The position numbers and the translations under genes are program-made. A stretch of 64,000 nt of DNA, taken from positions 992,001 to 1,056,000 of the forward strand of contig NC_089248.1 in NCBI RefSeq assembly GCF_000512585.2, given 5' to 3'. Numbering within the stretch: the first letter of the stretch is position 1; each line of letters starts with the position of its first letter. Under the pieces are notes generated by a model that was not told the DNA's origin, ran no database searches, and saw only the letters and a program-made list of their open reading frames with translations. This DNA is from Kwoniella bestiolae CBS 10118. Its lineage: Eukaryota; Basidiomycota; Tremellomycetes; Tremellales; Cryptococcaceae. Positions 9,970 to 21,207 of the stretch are shown piece by piece.

Positions 9970-12894
9970 ATGGCTTCAACCCTCTATCCTGCCCTCAAAA
10001 CATCTCTTAACAAAATCATCGACTCCTACCCTCCCACACGTCAACTTACCAGACCCATCTCCCCTCCTGAACTTACCGAGAAAGTAACACAAGCATGGAC
10101 GCAATCCTCGGCCAATCTCAACGCTCCCGAGAGCTCGTCGAAATCGGGAGAAGTCATACGAACGGTATTGGAGGTAGTAGGGAGAGATGCAGTGGTCTTG
10201 CCTATAACCAGCGGAGAAGTGAGTTTATGATTTGTCACCTTGACGAAGACTTGATAGCTAAATCCTCGACAACAGCTTGCGGAACCTAGCTCTGATGGTT
10301 CGGAGAAAGAGAAGCAGACTTTTCAAATCAGCTTACAGGATAGGCTGGATATCGTTTTGACTCTATTCGAGGTGGTTTATGCTGCTCATCCTGGTTAGTG
10401 CTTGAGAGTATATGGATCTAAAGGATTTGAAGGAATGCTGATTACATGTGTCACTCAGATACTCCATCTTTGGAACCTGGAGCACTCTTCATACCACTGA
10501 TAGAGGAGTTAGTGGAATTGATTTCAGTAGAATCATGGCGAGGACTCTGGTCATACATCGAGACCAGATCGAAGCGGTTCACAAAGGTAAATGAACATCT
10601 CATCTTTCCTTTACTCCTCTACGCTGACAGCCATCACAGGATATGCCTGCATCGAGAGGTAAAGCTCTCCCATTACTTCGAACCATCAATGCTTTTCTTC
10701 GTTTCCTCCCCCGTACGCCAGATGATCTGGTATTCCGAGGAAGGGTTCATCAATTTGCGAGCTCGGTCATCAGCGTGGCGGACAAGAGCGCTATCAACAT
10801 GAGAGGGGATTACGCGGAAGTGCGTACGACGTGGGATGTAGAGGAAGTCAAGGAAGAACCCGCGGAAGCTCAGCAAGAGGACGAAGATAATGAAGGAGAT
10901 GTGAAGATGGATGATGAAGCAGAGAAGAAATCTCAGACAACGGGCGAAAGTGAATGTAAGTAGAACGAAGCTCCTTCAGGAAATGGGTATCCTCGCTGAT
11001 CATGCAATTCTAGCTGCCGAGCCCAAACTCGACTTCTACCCCACGCTGTGGTCACTTCAGCAGTATTTCGCTCATCCACCATCATTAGACGGCCCCGCTA
11101 CTGGAGAATCAGCAAAAACGCCATTCGACACTTTCAAGGAAAAGACCGATTTCGTCTTGCCACACCTATTCGCGCAAACACAGAAGGAGAAAGCTTTGTT
11201 GGGGAAGGATGCGGAAGTGATAGGAAAGAAACGAAAGCGGTCAGCTGAGGATATAGGCAGTGGAGGGTTCTTCCATCCTAGATATTTGACTGGAAAACGA
11301 TTGTTTGAATATGAGGTGAGCTGCAATCCCGCCATCTTTCATCGTTGAATGTTGAGCTAATATCGATGTCTGTGTTTAGCTTGCCGACCCATCTTTCCGA
11401 CGCCAAGTCCTTGTTCAGTATTTCATCCTCTTCCAGTTTCTCTTGAATCTCACTCCCGCTTCAGCTGGAAAGCAAGCTTTCACCGGGGGTATGCCAAAAA
11501 CCTTTGTGCTGAATACGGATGATGAGAAATGGGTGGTATCTAAAGTGCAGACTATTCGAGACGAGCTGTTGAGGATGGTTGATGGGAAAAGGTTCGAGGA
11601 AACTGTCCTATCCATTATCACAAGGGAGGTGCATTATGTGAGTCATGATCGATATCGTATGTTCATATTGGCGAATATGCGTTCTGACTCGCAACTTCTG
11701 TTGTAGGCCCAATGGAAGAACGATCAATGTCCTGAAGGTGTATTTGAGATTCCCCCATTGGACGAGAGTACGGCGAAGGATGCTGCCAAGTTATGGGAGA
11801 AACGACTCGCTCCTCCAGCATCATACCCATTCAAGGTTGGCTCACGACCATTGTCGATGCTTTGGAATAATGGATTCAAAGGTATCGATCAGCTGAAGGG
11901 TAGAGAGAAGTAAGTGTGCCCACTGTCCTCCCAAATTTAGAAGGGAATAATATTGATTGTCACCACCTCAGAGCGACGAGCGAGGAACAGCTGGATGAAG
12001 AATTGAAGAGGATAGAAGATGATGAGGAAGACGACAAAGCTATGGGAACTGAGATCCCGCCTGATGTCGCGGCAGCCAACAAGGAGGTTCGTATGGGTAT
12101 TACCATCTTCACTCAATCCACCTCAATCAAGGCTAACTTTGCAAACACAATATAGCGAAAGACCAGTCTCACATGGCGCGCTTTACGACTGGCGTCTCAC
12201 GATCACTTGCGGCTATTCAAGACACTTGCCCCCAAGAGAGATCTGCATGTTCTCATGAAAGCTGTCAAGGGAGAGAATGAACCCAAGGGTCCTACAGTGG
12301 AGAACCAGGCCGAGGAGGAAGTACCGGAGAAGGAAGTCCTTGATACCAGGGATGGGGAAGGAGAGGAGGAGGAGAAGAAAGAAGAGGAGGATAAGACTGC
12401 TGAGAATGAGAAAGCGGAAGGAGTTGCAGAGGGGACAGTAAACGAAGACGTGGAGATGGAACAGCCGAAGATTGAGACAGAAGAGAAGGATGAGAAGGAT
12501 GAGAAGGATGAGAAGGATGAGAAGGATGAGAAGGATGAGAAGGATGAGAAGGATGAGAAGGATGAGAAGGATGAGAAGGATGAGAAGGATGAGAAGGATG
12601 AGAAGGATGAGAAGGATGAGAAGGATGAAAAGGATGAAAAGGATGAAAAGGATGAGAAGGATGAGAAGGATGAGAAGGATGAGAGTGAACTACAACAGGG
12701 TGAAGACCCATCACAGCCAGCGGAAATCAGTCAAGCAGAGGGAATCGAAGGAAAACAGGAACCAAAGGTAAGTCCCATGTCCGTTTCATTGTAAATTGAG
12801 TTATTGATTCAATATGTTGAACAGCAGGTCACAGAACCTCCCGAGACAATTATTAGCGAGGGGGTAGCAATGACTTCTACGTAATGATGATTCG
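9970..12894 (+). CDS. HPR1: THO complex subunit 1 (Hpr1/THOC1)
   Basis: Subunit of the THO/TREX complex, which packages nascent mRNA and couples transcription to nuclear export. The start chosen is MASTLYPALK at 9970. Recognisable family segments in order are DRLDIVLTLFEVVYAAHP, SWRGLWSYIETR, LPLLRTINAFLRFLPRT, FRGRVHQFASSVISVADKSA, LDFYPTLWSLQQYFAHP, FHPRYLTGKRLFEYELADP and RRQVLVQYFILFQFLL, and later PLSMLWNNGFKGIDQLK and SLTWRALRLASHDHLRLF. The last ~180 residues are an acidic tail with 22 tandem EKD repeats. About ten short introns; the last one ends in a tandem acceptor (AACAGCAG) that can add or omit one Gln before VTEPPET. The core is clear; the tail is lineage-specific. Confidence 0.92.
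12483..12680 (+). repeat. 9-bp minisatellite, 22 copies, coding EKD
   Basis: Exactly 22 head-to-tail copies of GAGAAGGAT inside the last large exon of the THO subunit 1 gene. Three adjacent copies near 12626-12652 are GAAAAGGAT, a synonymous change, and the rest are identical. The unit is a multiple of three, so copy-number change keeps the frame and gives (Glu-Lys-Asp)n, expected to form a highly charged helical or extended segment. Confidence 0.97.
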
Positions 12895-13038
12895 ATGCAA
12901 TCATCAACTTGTTCCACTCATGCGACGCATGCAATCCCATCAGTCTCTCAATGTGGAGCTGGTCTCTCAACCAAAGAGAACGATACATCTCGAATACGAC
13001 AGTCATTAAAATGAAGATAATATACTAATTGTCCTTGT

Positions 13039-16000
13039 TTAACCTGAAAATGTGACGAATCGAGCCCCTTTCCTCTTCCTTGACCTTGAGATGTGTCTTT
13101 TTCGTTTTACCTCAACATCCTGTCCGACAGCGTTGTCTCTCTTCTCGACCTTCCCCTCCCCTGATGTGATTGTCGGTTTGGCCCCAAGGACCGTGACAAA
13201 TCTAGCGGGACTCGGTACTGATTTAGATGTGATAGTCGGTAATGGTACGGTCATCACTACGCCATGGGCGGTAGATCTCATCCTCCGATCTATCCCTATT
13301 GATCTAGCTGCAGGTCCAGGACCAGTGAACTGCCCTATCGCCTGACCATCGACGGAGAAAACTGGTGGACCTGGATCTGGGGACGGTTCAGGTTCAGGCT
13401 CAGGAGCTGGATCCGAAGCGGGCTCTTCGGCGGGCGGTTCCTCAGGAGGTGGTTCTGCAGAAGATGAGGGGGGAGGTTCAGACCATTCTGAGGACGATGA
13501 GGCCGTTTCGGACCAACTGGAAGAAGGAGGTTCGGACGATGGAGGTGGTTCAGATGGGGGAGGTTCTTCGGACGAACTTGGTGGTGGTGGCTCTTCAGAC
13601 GAGGTAGGGGTTGGAGATGGTGGTTGTTCGGTGGACGAGGTGGATGATGAAGTGCTGGAAGGTGGATCGGAAGATGTGGGACGTTCGCCTGTGAAATCTG
13701 GAGTGCCGGCGCTTGGCCTCTCTGAGGTACTCGAACTGCTTGATGTGGTCGGTGGTGCAGTAGGGACTGGTTCGACATTCGCCGTGGAGATTGTAATTTC
13801 GGTGACTGAGGTTGTCTGGCTGGTGACCTGGGTTGACAGGACAGTCTGACTAGTGATATCGGTTATGGAGATAGTCTCCCTCGCAGTCATTGTAGTAATT
13901 GCCTGAAAGGTAGAAGTGGCAGTGATGGATGTCTGAAGAGTCTCTGTCTGTTGGATGGAAGTCCGAAAAGTCTCCGTCAAAGAGGTCTGAAACATTGAAG
14001 TCTCGGTTGATGATTCGGTAGTAGTAGTTGAAACTGTTTGAGTGACTGAAGTTTCGAAAGTTATGATATCAGTAATTGTAGTTAAAGACAATTCAGTAGT
14101 TGACGTACGAAATGTAGAGATATCCGTTGAGGTTGTGGATTCAGTGGCAGTAGCTGACGAAGTAGAAGTAACGGACGTTTCAAATGTTGCAATATCTGTT
14201 GTGGAAGATTGAAAGGTTGATATGGCAGTTGTGGACGTCCGTAAAGTGGCGATATCCGTGGTAGCTGAAGTCTCGGTGGTCAATTGCTGAAATGTCGAGA
14301 CTTCCGTAGTGGGTCGATGAAAAGTCTCGGTCTCGGTTGCTGACGCTCGAAATGTCGAAGTGGCTGTTGTACCTTCACTGACAGTGCTCGGTCGTCTTGA
14401 GCTTTCCACAGAGGACACTGCTGGGGGTGGTGGCGGGCTGACAGCACTGACCTCGGGTACAGGTGGCGAAGGGGCAGTCTCAGAAAGCCAAGTAGAAGTC
14501 ACCGTATCATCTGAGAGAGAGTCGATGTGAGAAAGGGAAGACGCAGGTGGCTTTGCTGTGTTGAATTTCGAGGGATCCGTTTCTGTCTGGATAGTCATCA
14601 TAGGTTCCGATGTTGTAGGTTCTTCGGATGTCGCCATACCGAAGGAATAGGTTGCAGGCTTCTTTGAGGTGGTCGATTGTACAGCACTTGCTGATGGCTT
14701 GATGGTAGGTGATGGGGGAGGCGCAGAGGATGATATCACATAAGAGCTTTGGGGAGCAATCAAGGAGCTAGAAAGGTAGGCTGAAGTTGCTACTGGTGTA
14801 CTTGAATAGGCTGACTGTACCGCCTCAGAGCTGGAGTAGTAGCTCTCCTGAATAGTCGATCCAGCAGGTGAACCGGTAGAGACCAATGGTACAGAATACG
14901 AAGACTGCTGTACCGCAGACGAAGTCTGATAGTACGAGCTTTGTACAGACGAATGATACGTGCCTGGAGTAGCCACTGGTGCCGGTGTCTGAGCAAGAGG
15001 AGGCGGTGGCGGGGGTGGTGCTTGTGCAGGCTCTTCCACAACCTGTTCTGTCTGTGCGATAGGTTCCGCCTTGGCCTTGCTGTTCAAAAGCTCACCACCC
15101 CTTCCCAGACCTTCTGCAATAGCTTCTCCCCATCCTCCCCATCCACCTTCCCCTCCGCCCTCCTCTTCCCCTCCCCAGCTGCCACCCCATCCACCGCTCC
15201 ATCCACCACCTCCACCTCCCCATCCGCCACGTCCACCTCCGCCCCATCCTCGTCTGGCACGCCGATGGCGCCGTCTGTGCTGCCGTACAGCGTCATCTAA
15301 GTGTACATCCGCTGAGGTGGCAACTACTACCCTCTGCGTCTGTGTTGATAAGACTTCGGTAGCCGTGATTATGTTGTCCAAAGGCTTCGTCAATGTTGGA
15401 GATACAGTGGAAGGACCATCATGCGGTTTTGTAGTTCCTACGGCCGCTTGATAGATCGGTAGAATGCTAAATTCCGGTGCGGAGATGGAAGATCCCGAAA
15501 ACAAATCAGTCGTCTCAATAGCTTGATCGGTGGTAGTGGATGCTTGGCTTGACGAGCTTTCAGGGTTGAGATTCGTTGGTGAACTCAATTGAATGCTAGT
15601 TTCGGACTGAAAAGTAGCCTTTAGATCTTCTCCTACTGCAGATGAGGCAGTAGTCGAGACTAGTGCAGTTGATGGGGAAGTACTTGATTCGATAGCAGTC
15701 GTCATCACGATCTCAGAGGTGATATCACCTGCCACATCCGTTGTCGTAGTCTTGGTGATGGTGACTGCTGGAACCTCGGCGGCTTGTTGGGCCAAAGACA
15801 TACTACTAGGCTCGAGGCTTCCAGTGGGTGCTGAGGTATCTGACTTCATGGTAGAAGAAGGAAAAGCATCGGTGGGGCTCGTAGTATCTACGGAGTCAGG
15901 TAAAGCTTTGGTGGGACTTCCCGTTGGATCCACGGAGATATCCAAAATACCAGAAGCCACTTCCATAGCTGCGGCTGTTGGATGAACAATGGTTGTGATA

Positions 16001-17957
16001 GTTTCATCCACATACACTTCCGATACAGAAGTGTCCGTAGCCTCCATACTGGTAATTGACTGAGTAGCGATCTCTGAGGATTCTCCCACATTGGTCGTGG
16101 AAGCGGGAGCGGTAGCTCGGCTCGCGTCCGTCGAGCTAAGGGTTGAGGGTGTACTGACCGAATCTGGAGTGAGTGTGAAAGGATCGATATGCACGCTTGG
16201 TACACCAGCATCATTGTACTCTTCGGAAAGAGTGCTAGCGGATTCCACGGATGCTGATTCCTTCGAAGCAGAGGATGCAGAGCTAGTGGATGCTGTCGCC
16301 GTTGAAGTCGTGTTGGAAGTCGTGGTCGTAGAAGCAGGAAAGGAGGCTGTGACTGATGACTCAAAAGCATTCACACTTTGAGCTACTGCACTTGTAGGAA
16401 TAGCTTTGGCTGCAATACAGCCAAATCAGTAGATTTTCGTGTGCCTGCAGATTTAGGTGAACTCACTGCTGCTCGACATGTTGGTCTCAGAAGACAAACC
16501 TGATTCTTCCAAAAATGTGAAAGAGTTTCGACCAGCACTGGACACAGGAGTCACAGATGTTATGGATGATCCAGTCTCAGTGACACCATTTGAGGAAGCG
16601 GAACTGACATCAGAAGCAGAAGTAGCCTCTAGCACGGTCGTGGTGGTATCCAATGGGATGGAAGTCGTACTTGAAGGGGTGGAATCCGTCGTTGTGGCAA
16701 AATCGCTCGCCTCTGAGGCCCCGTCAGATACCTCCTGAGATGTTCCAGAAGGGTATTCGAAGCTGGTCGAGGTTCCGGGGGGTGCACTGGAGCTTTCTTG
16801 CGAGCTGCTTGCAGGCGTTTCCGAAGCTGCACTCGATTGCTCGGTGGATTTCCTGGAAGGTGTAGCGGTTGTGTTTTCTTCATAGGCGGCTGTTGACGCT
16901 ACTGTAGACTCTGCTGGATCAGACGTCGCATCGAGAATTATAGTTGTAGTATCCGAGGAGACTGGGGTGACATCCGTCGCTGAGACGCCGAGGTCCGAAG
17001 TGGGAGTCGCGTCTTCTTCGACCGAGGTTGCGTTGACAGCTGGTTGAGCGATAGAGACTGGAAAGTCTGTAGCTGTCACCGTCACTCCTTGCGCGGATGA
17101 GGTGTTTACCATAGCGATTGCGGAGCCGGTCGATCCTAGCAGAGATACTGCTGTGAGGGTCCCAGAAGGTGACATGGGAGAAGAGGGGTTCTGGGGCGCA
17201 GCAGAAGTTGATGATGGCTCGACTGGAGCAATGGAAGGTTCGCCCTCGGTGGACGCGACGGCGGGAGGGGTTGCGCTTTCGGTTGTGGTAGACATCGAGG
17301 AAGATCCTGTAGGAGCTGTGGCTGAGGTTGTGGTGTTTTGAGTGTAAAGAGCTGAAGATGAAACGATTTCGGTTGACGATGGGGAATTAGAAGCGTCGTC
17401 GCTAAGGGTGATACTCTGCTGCCACATCGGATCATCTTTTGGTAAAGAATTGGGATCAGGTAGAATCAAATCCGAGGGCAGCATACGATCTGAGCTGAGA
17501 CTATGGTAGACGTCAGTATTTCTGCTTTGCCTGCTCCTCAAGCTTGTGTCACTCACCAGGTCAAAGTCTGCTGACTCATCGGATCCACCATTTTCTCTCC
17601 TGAAGCTTCATCAAACAACTCCCCACTGTCTTCCCATCGCAATGTCCTTCCTAAAAGATACATGGCAGTCATCTGGCTCATACTCATCACGCATCCGGCA
17701 TGACCACCATCAAGCTGACTATAGAAACCAATACTTGATGCCGCGCCATCCCCCAGTTGAGACATTGGCCAATCTATCGATTCTGTTGGAGACGACGGAC
17801 AGAGCGGTATCATGGATGTTATAGAATTAGGTGTTTCCAGGGCGGCTATTTGCGCTACGACTATACATGTTTGAGGTGATGATAGGACGATCGTACCGGT
17901 CGATTGAGAGTGAGCCAGCTCGGAGGTGAAAAATAGGTATAGAATGGTGAAGAGCAT
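13039..17957 (-). CDS. Large secreted Ser/Thr-rich mucin-like protein
   Basis: About 1600 residues from three exons (17557-17957, 16467-17500, 13039-16409). The N-terminus MLFTILYLFFTSELAHSQS is a signal peptide. The next ~150 residues are the only part that looks globular, with four Cys (QTCIVV, IPLCPS, HAGCVMSM, and one created at the first splice). The rest is Ser/Thr/Pro-rich and likely heavily O-glycosylated. Residues around the middle of exon 3 hold a basic RRHRRARR run and then a Gly/Trp island (GWGGGGRGGWGGGGGGW). Further on there are degenerate ~13-residue repeats of the form TDIATFxTSxT. Then come long Pro/Ser stretches and a basic tail with several dibasic sites (KVEKR, VKRKR, SRKRK) and the near-repeat ARFVTVLG / ARFVTFSG. 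No C-terminal GPI signal or membrane segment is visible. Role probably cell wall or capsule surface; family not recognised. Confidence 0.8.
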
Positions 17958-18990
17958 TTCGATAGTTGAAGTGGTGACGGAAGTGGTGACGGGAGTGGTG
18001 TTGTGGAGTGGTGTGTCTTGATCTGTTGAGTGATTATAAAAGAGTGTGTACTTTTGTGATGCTAGATAGATGTGATCAGCTGGGACAGTGTCGGAGCCTG
18101 TTCTTGGCTTTATCGGTACTGGAGAGTGGGCATGAGGAGGTTGAATGACCTGGAAGTGAAAGTGATGCTCTGCAGAGGAAATGAACGAATTAGAAAGTCA
18201 TCAACATGCTATCCCAACAAAGACGATAACTCCAGCAATCACCTCAGATGGATGATGGACAGATTGGATTGGACCATCAGGATAAATTAGCTTGCAGATG
18301 TACCAATAAAAATGAACAATCAAAGGGACCTTATCGAAAAGGGATTGCCTTTTAACAGACAAGAAGGATGACGGATTTGGGACAAAGACCCAAGGACCTC
18401 AGTGGTGTGAATATGACCTCCTGAAAGGATGTATGGGTAGTGCCCCTTCGACCTAGCACGATGTTCCAGTTATAGTTTCTAAGGCTGGCCCTCGTATCCG
18501 GTTGTGATCATCAGAGGACATTTTCGAGCTATCAATTCCTTCGCTTGATATATCCGCTCAGTCCGTCACCATGTTGCACCTCTTGCAGCGATTCACATGT
18601 GATGCCACTATGCCACTGAGGAGAGGAGAGGAAGGGAAGGATGGTTCGGATGTGACCGTGTGAGAGTGGAGGTGGTCTCCCCGGTTAACTAACTTTGTGT
18701 CACTAGTGATGCTGCAATCATTCACCCCCATCATCATCAAGCTAACGACCTCGCTACCTTAATTACCCAGTCCACCATTCTCACTCACCCTCATATACAT
18801 ATCACAATAAGATATCGCAAATCCAGACTCACAGAGCGCAACCTCACAGCTCACTACATACCAGCTCTCAGATCGGACACTCGCTCCAAAGGTGTTCAAC
18901 CATAGGTACGATAACCCAACCAGTAGTAACCGATACAGTACCCTTTACTTCCTCCCAACCGTTCGTTACCCACCCAACTCCAGGCGCAAG
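17958..18990. promoter_or_regulatory. Divergent intergenic region, mucin-like gene / Yippee gene
   Basis: About 1 kb between two divergent genes. The last ~150 bp before 18991 is an A/C-rich leader. No reading frame matches a known protein and no repeat stands out. Two tandem GAAGTGGTGAC-type units occur near 17969-17996, just upstream of the mucin-like gene. Confidence 0.35.
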
Positions 18991-19644
18991 ATGGGTAGGG
19001 CATTCCGCATATATCTCGCGGGAGAGTCAGTCTTGGTCTGCAGACAGTGTGGAAATCATCTGGCAGTGTCAGAAGGGGTCATGTCGAAAGTGAGTGCATG
19101 CATAAAAGACTCGGTGGCAAATGCCGCACGCGCTGCTGGCTTGTTCAAGCAGTGTAGGGCTGATAAGTGAACGTTCCGCTAGCAATTCACTGGTCAGCAT
19201 GGAAGAGCATTGTTGGTCCAGCAAGTGTGAGCTCAGCCTATCTCCTCTTCATCTCGACAGATCTCAGTGCTTATAATTGATATACAGCGTCAACACATAT
19301 ACGGGAGAAGCAGAAGATAGAGAAATGAGGACCGGGCGACATACGGTCAGGGATGTATATTGTAGGGTTTGTCATACGACGTTGGGATGGAAGTATGTGA
19401 GTGAGGCTCTCATGCAACACGAAAAACAATCATTCCGTAGTTATGACCATTCTCACGATGCGTGAGATTATGCTTACACTGTGCTTATCCATAGGACTTC
19501 GCCTTTGAGCACGACCAGAAATACAAGGAAGGGAAATTCATCCTGGAACGAGAGATGATTACTGAGAAACCCGAATCCAAACGAGATCATGGTCGACCAA
19601 GAATCGAAGAACTGCCCGTTCGAGAGGTTCTAGCCAGGGTGTAG
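18991..19644 (+). CDS. Yippee-family zinc-binding protein
   Basis: Small Yippee domain protein of about 130 residues. The start is MGRAFRIYLAG; an upstream ATG at 18892 in the same exon is followed by a poorer leader. The zinc ligands are two Cys pairs, VCRQC near residue 17 and YCRVC near residue 80. Between them lies the family core (HLAVSEGVMSK, FTGQHGRALLVQQVVN, REMRTGRHTVRDV). LGWKYDFAFEHDQKYKEGKF then FILERE closes the domain, followed by a short basic tail. Three introns at conserved-looking positions. The family is eukaryote-wide, implicated in ubiquitin-ligase (GID/CTLH-type) complexes and cell division in other organisms; the role here is not shown by sequence. Confidence 0.92.
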
Positions 19645-21207
19645 TCATGTCATTTCACTTTCCTTATCTGGCGGACAATTACTTCATTGTTTCATCATCT
19701 ATATCCCACCATTCACCCCCCACTCCCACATCACAGTCCATGGCTCGAATATATCTATCTGTTGTTGTTATTTGTCTTCTTTTTGTTTGTGACCTTATCC
19801 GAGAAACCTCTTATCGTATTCGTTGTTCAATGGTATCTTCAATTACCCTTTAACCGTGTTTGTACTTGGTGTAATGTTAATGAATTGAGTGGCTTTCGCT
19901 CCTGGCGAAAAGGACCTTTTAGTGATGGATGAAGTTCTCACACTGATTCCTTGGCGATTGTCGTCCAGGGACGCTACGGGCCATGTGGCTCTACTATGAC
20001 AATCACTGAAGTTGTTTCTCATTCTCATTCATCCGATGTGATTAAGGCTAATTCATTAATCTCTCCTTGCGTTAAGCATAGTCTCAGTCATGGGATATCT
20101 CTATCTCAATTATTGACTTAACTAGGTCACACTAGATATAACACCTTTGAAGGGTAAGAAGCAATCCACTTACCTCCAAATGGTGCGTCCTTTGGGTTCC
20201 CTTCCTTTCATCACCGTCCATCATAGCAGATGATAACAGCAAGAATTCGCTCCCCCTCATCTTCACACATTCCTTGTACCACCCCTACGTTTCACTTGAC
20301 GAAACATGGCTATCATCTTCTGACATTCTTGATCAGCTCTTTTGTTCCTTGGCTGATGGGGTCAATCAAAAGCTCGTTCCTGTAAAACACCCGATAATCT
20401 GAGGGCACGGGAAGGGGGAAATGCTAACATAGTCTTGAGGGTATCTGCGAATTAGATATACAACCCTAACATTTCTGATCAAATTATATATCACTACTCA
20501 TCCATTCATTCTTCCACAGTCGACTCGACTGTATATTCTCTCTTTTGCGATCGAACAGAAATCAAGTATCTTTTCATCTGCAACCTCGTCATCATCTTCC
20601 TTACAGCGAATTACTCTTCATCTTCTTGCACCTCAACTCTCGGAGTCGTCTCGATACAAGAGCGCCAACTTGCTTCTCATTGATTCATTAACCTTTCATA
20701 GCCAAGACGTCATTTTATCTAGCTCCACGGTCCAGATACTGATCAAAGGGTTTATCTCTTTTGATACGTTTCTCTCCAACTCGAATACTCCAGGACATAT
20801 AAAGGATATATCAAACAATCAAGCGAACAATATCAAAGAAGCAAGACATCAAACGACGAACCCTCTTTTCAACTTGATCCCCCACTTTCATCATTGTTCG
20901 GGGGTTTGGCTTTCTCTCCTTTGTATATTCAATCCCTTTAGCGTTTCTCCAGTGACGGTCCTTTGACGAATCAGAACTTCCCAGCAAGCCATAAATCACC
21001 AAGAAAACCAAATCAATTCATCGTCAGTCGTACCGAAGAGCCTTTGACTGGACCTAGCTTACGCATACATGCACCGCATGGTGGTTTGATCAATCAATAA
21101 ATTCTCATCAAAATTATATAATAGTATTTCTCACCCTTGTAACCCAACAAACAAAATAAAACCCTTACTTCACATCCAACACTATTCTCGAACCACAACC
21201 AACAAAC
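19645..21207. promoter_or_regulatory. Long upstream region of the homeodomain gene
   Basis: 1.56 kb without a convincing gene. The segment 20480-21200 has the C/T-rich and A-rich composition of fungal promoters and leaders, and several short ATG-initiated frames occur in it (for example at 21068), so the downstream homeodomain mRNA may have a long leader with upstream ORFs. This is inference from composition only. Confidence 0.4.

Noticed and set aside
12483..12680. CRISPR-like array
   Set aside because: Units are contiguous 9-mers without spacers and lie in a coding exon of a eukaryote.
12292..12771. Long open frames on both strands (HPS and RMR repeats) over the 12.5-kb repeat
   Set aside because: They are forced by the 9-bp period, which keeps all frames open; the EKD frame continues the THO subunit 1 protein.
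14941..15451. Plus-strand Pro/His-rich ORF near 15.1 kb
   Set aside because: It is antisense to the Gly/Trp island and arises from its base composition.
13052..17824. Several long plus-strand and other-frame ORFs opposite the mucin-like gene
   Set aside because: They are shadows of the Ser/Thr-rich minus-strand coding; none has its own splice or motif support.
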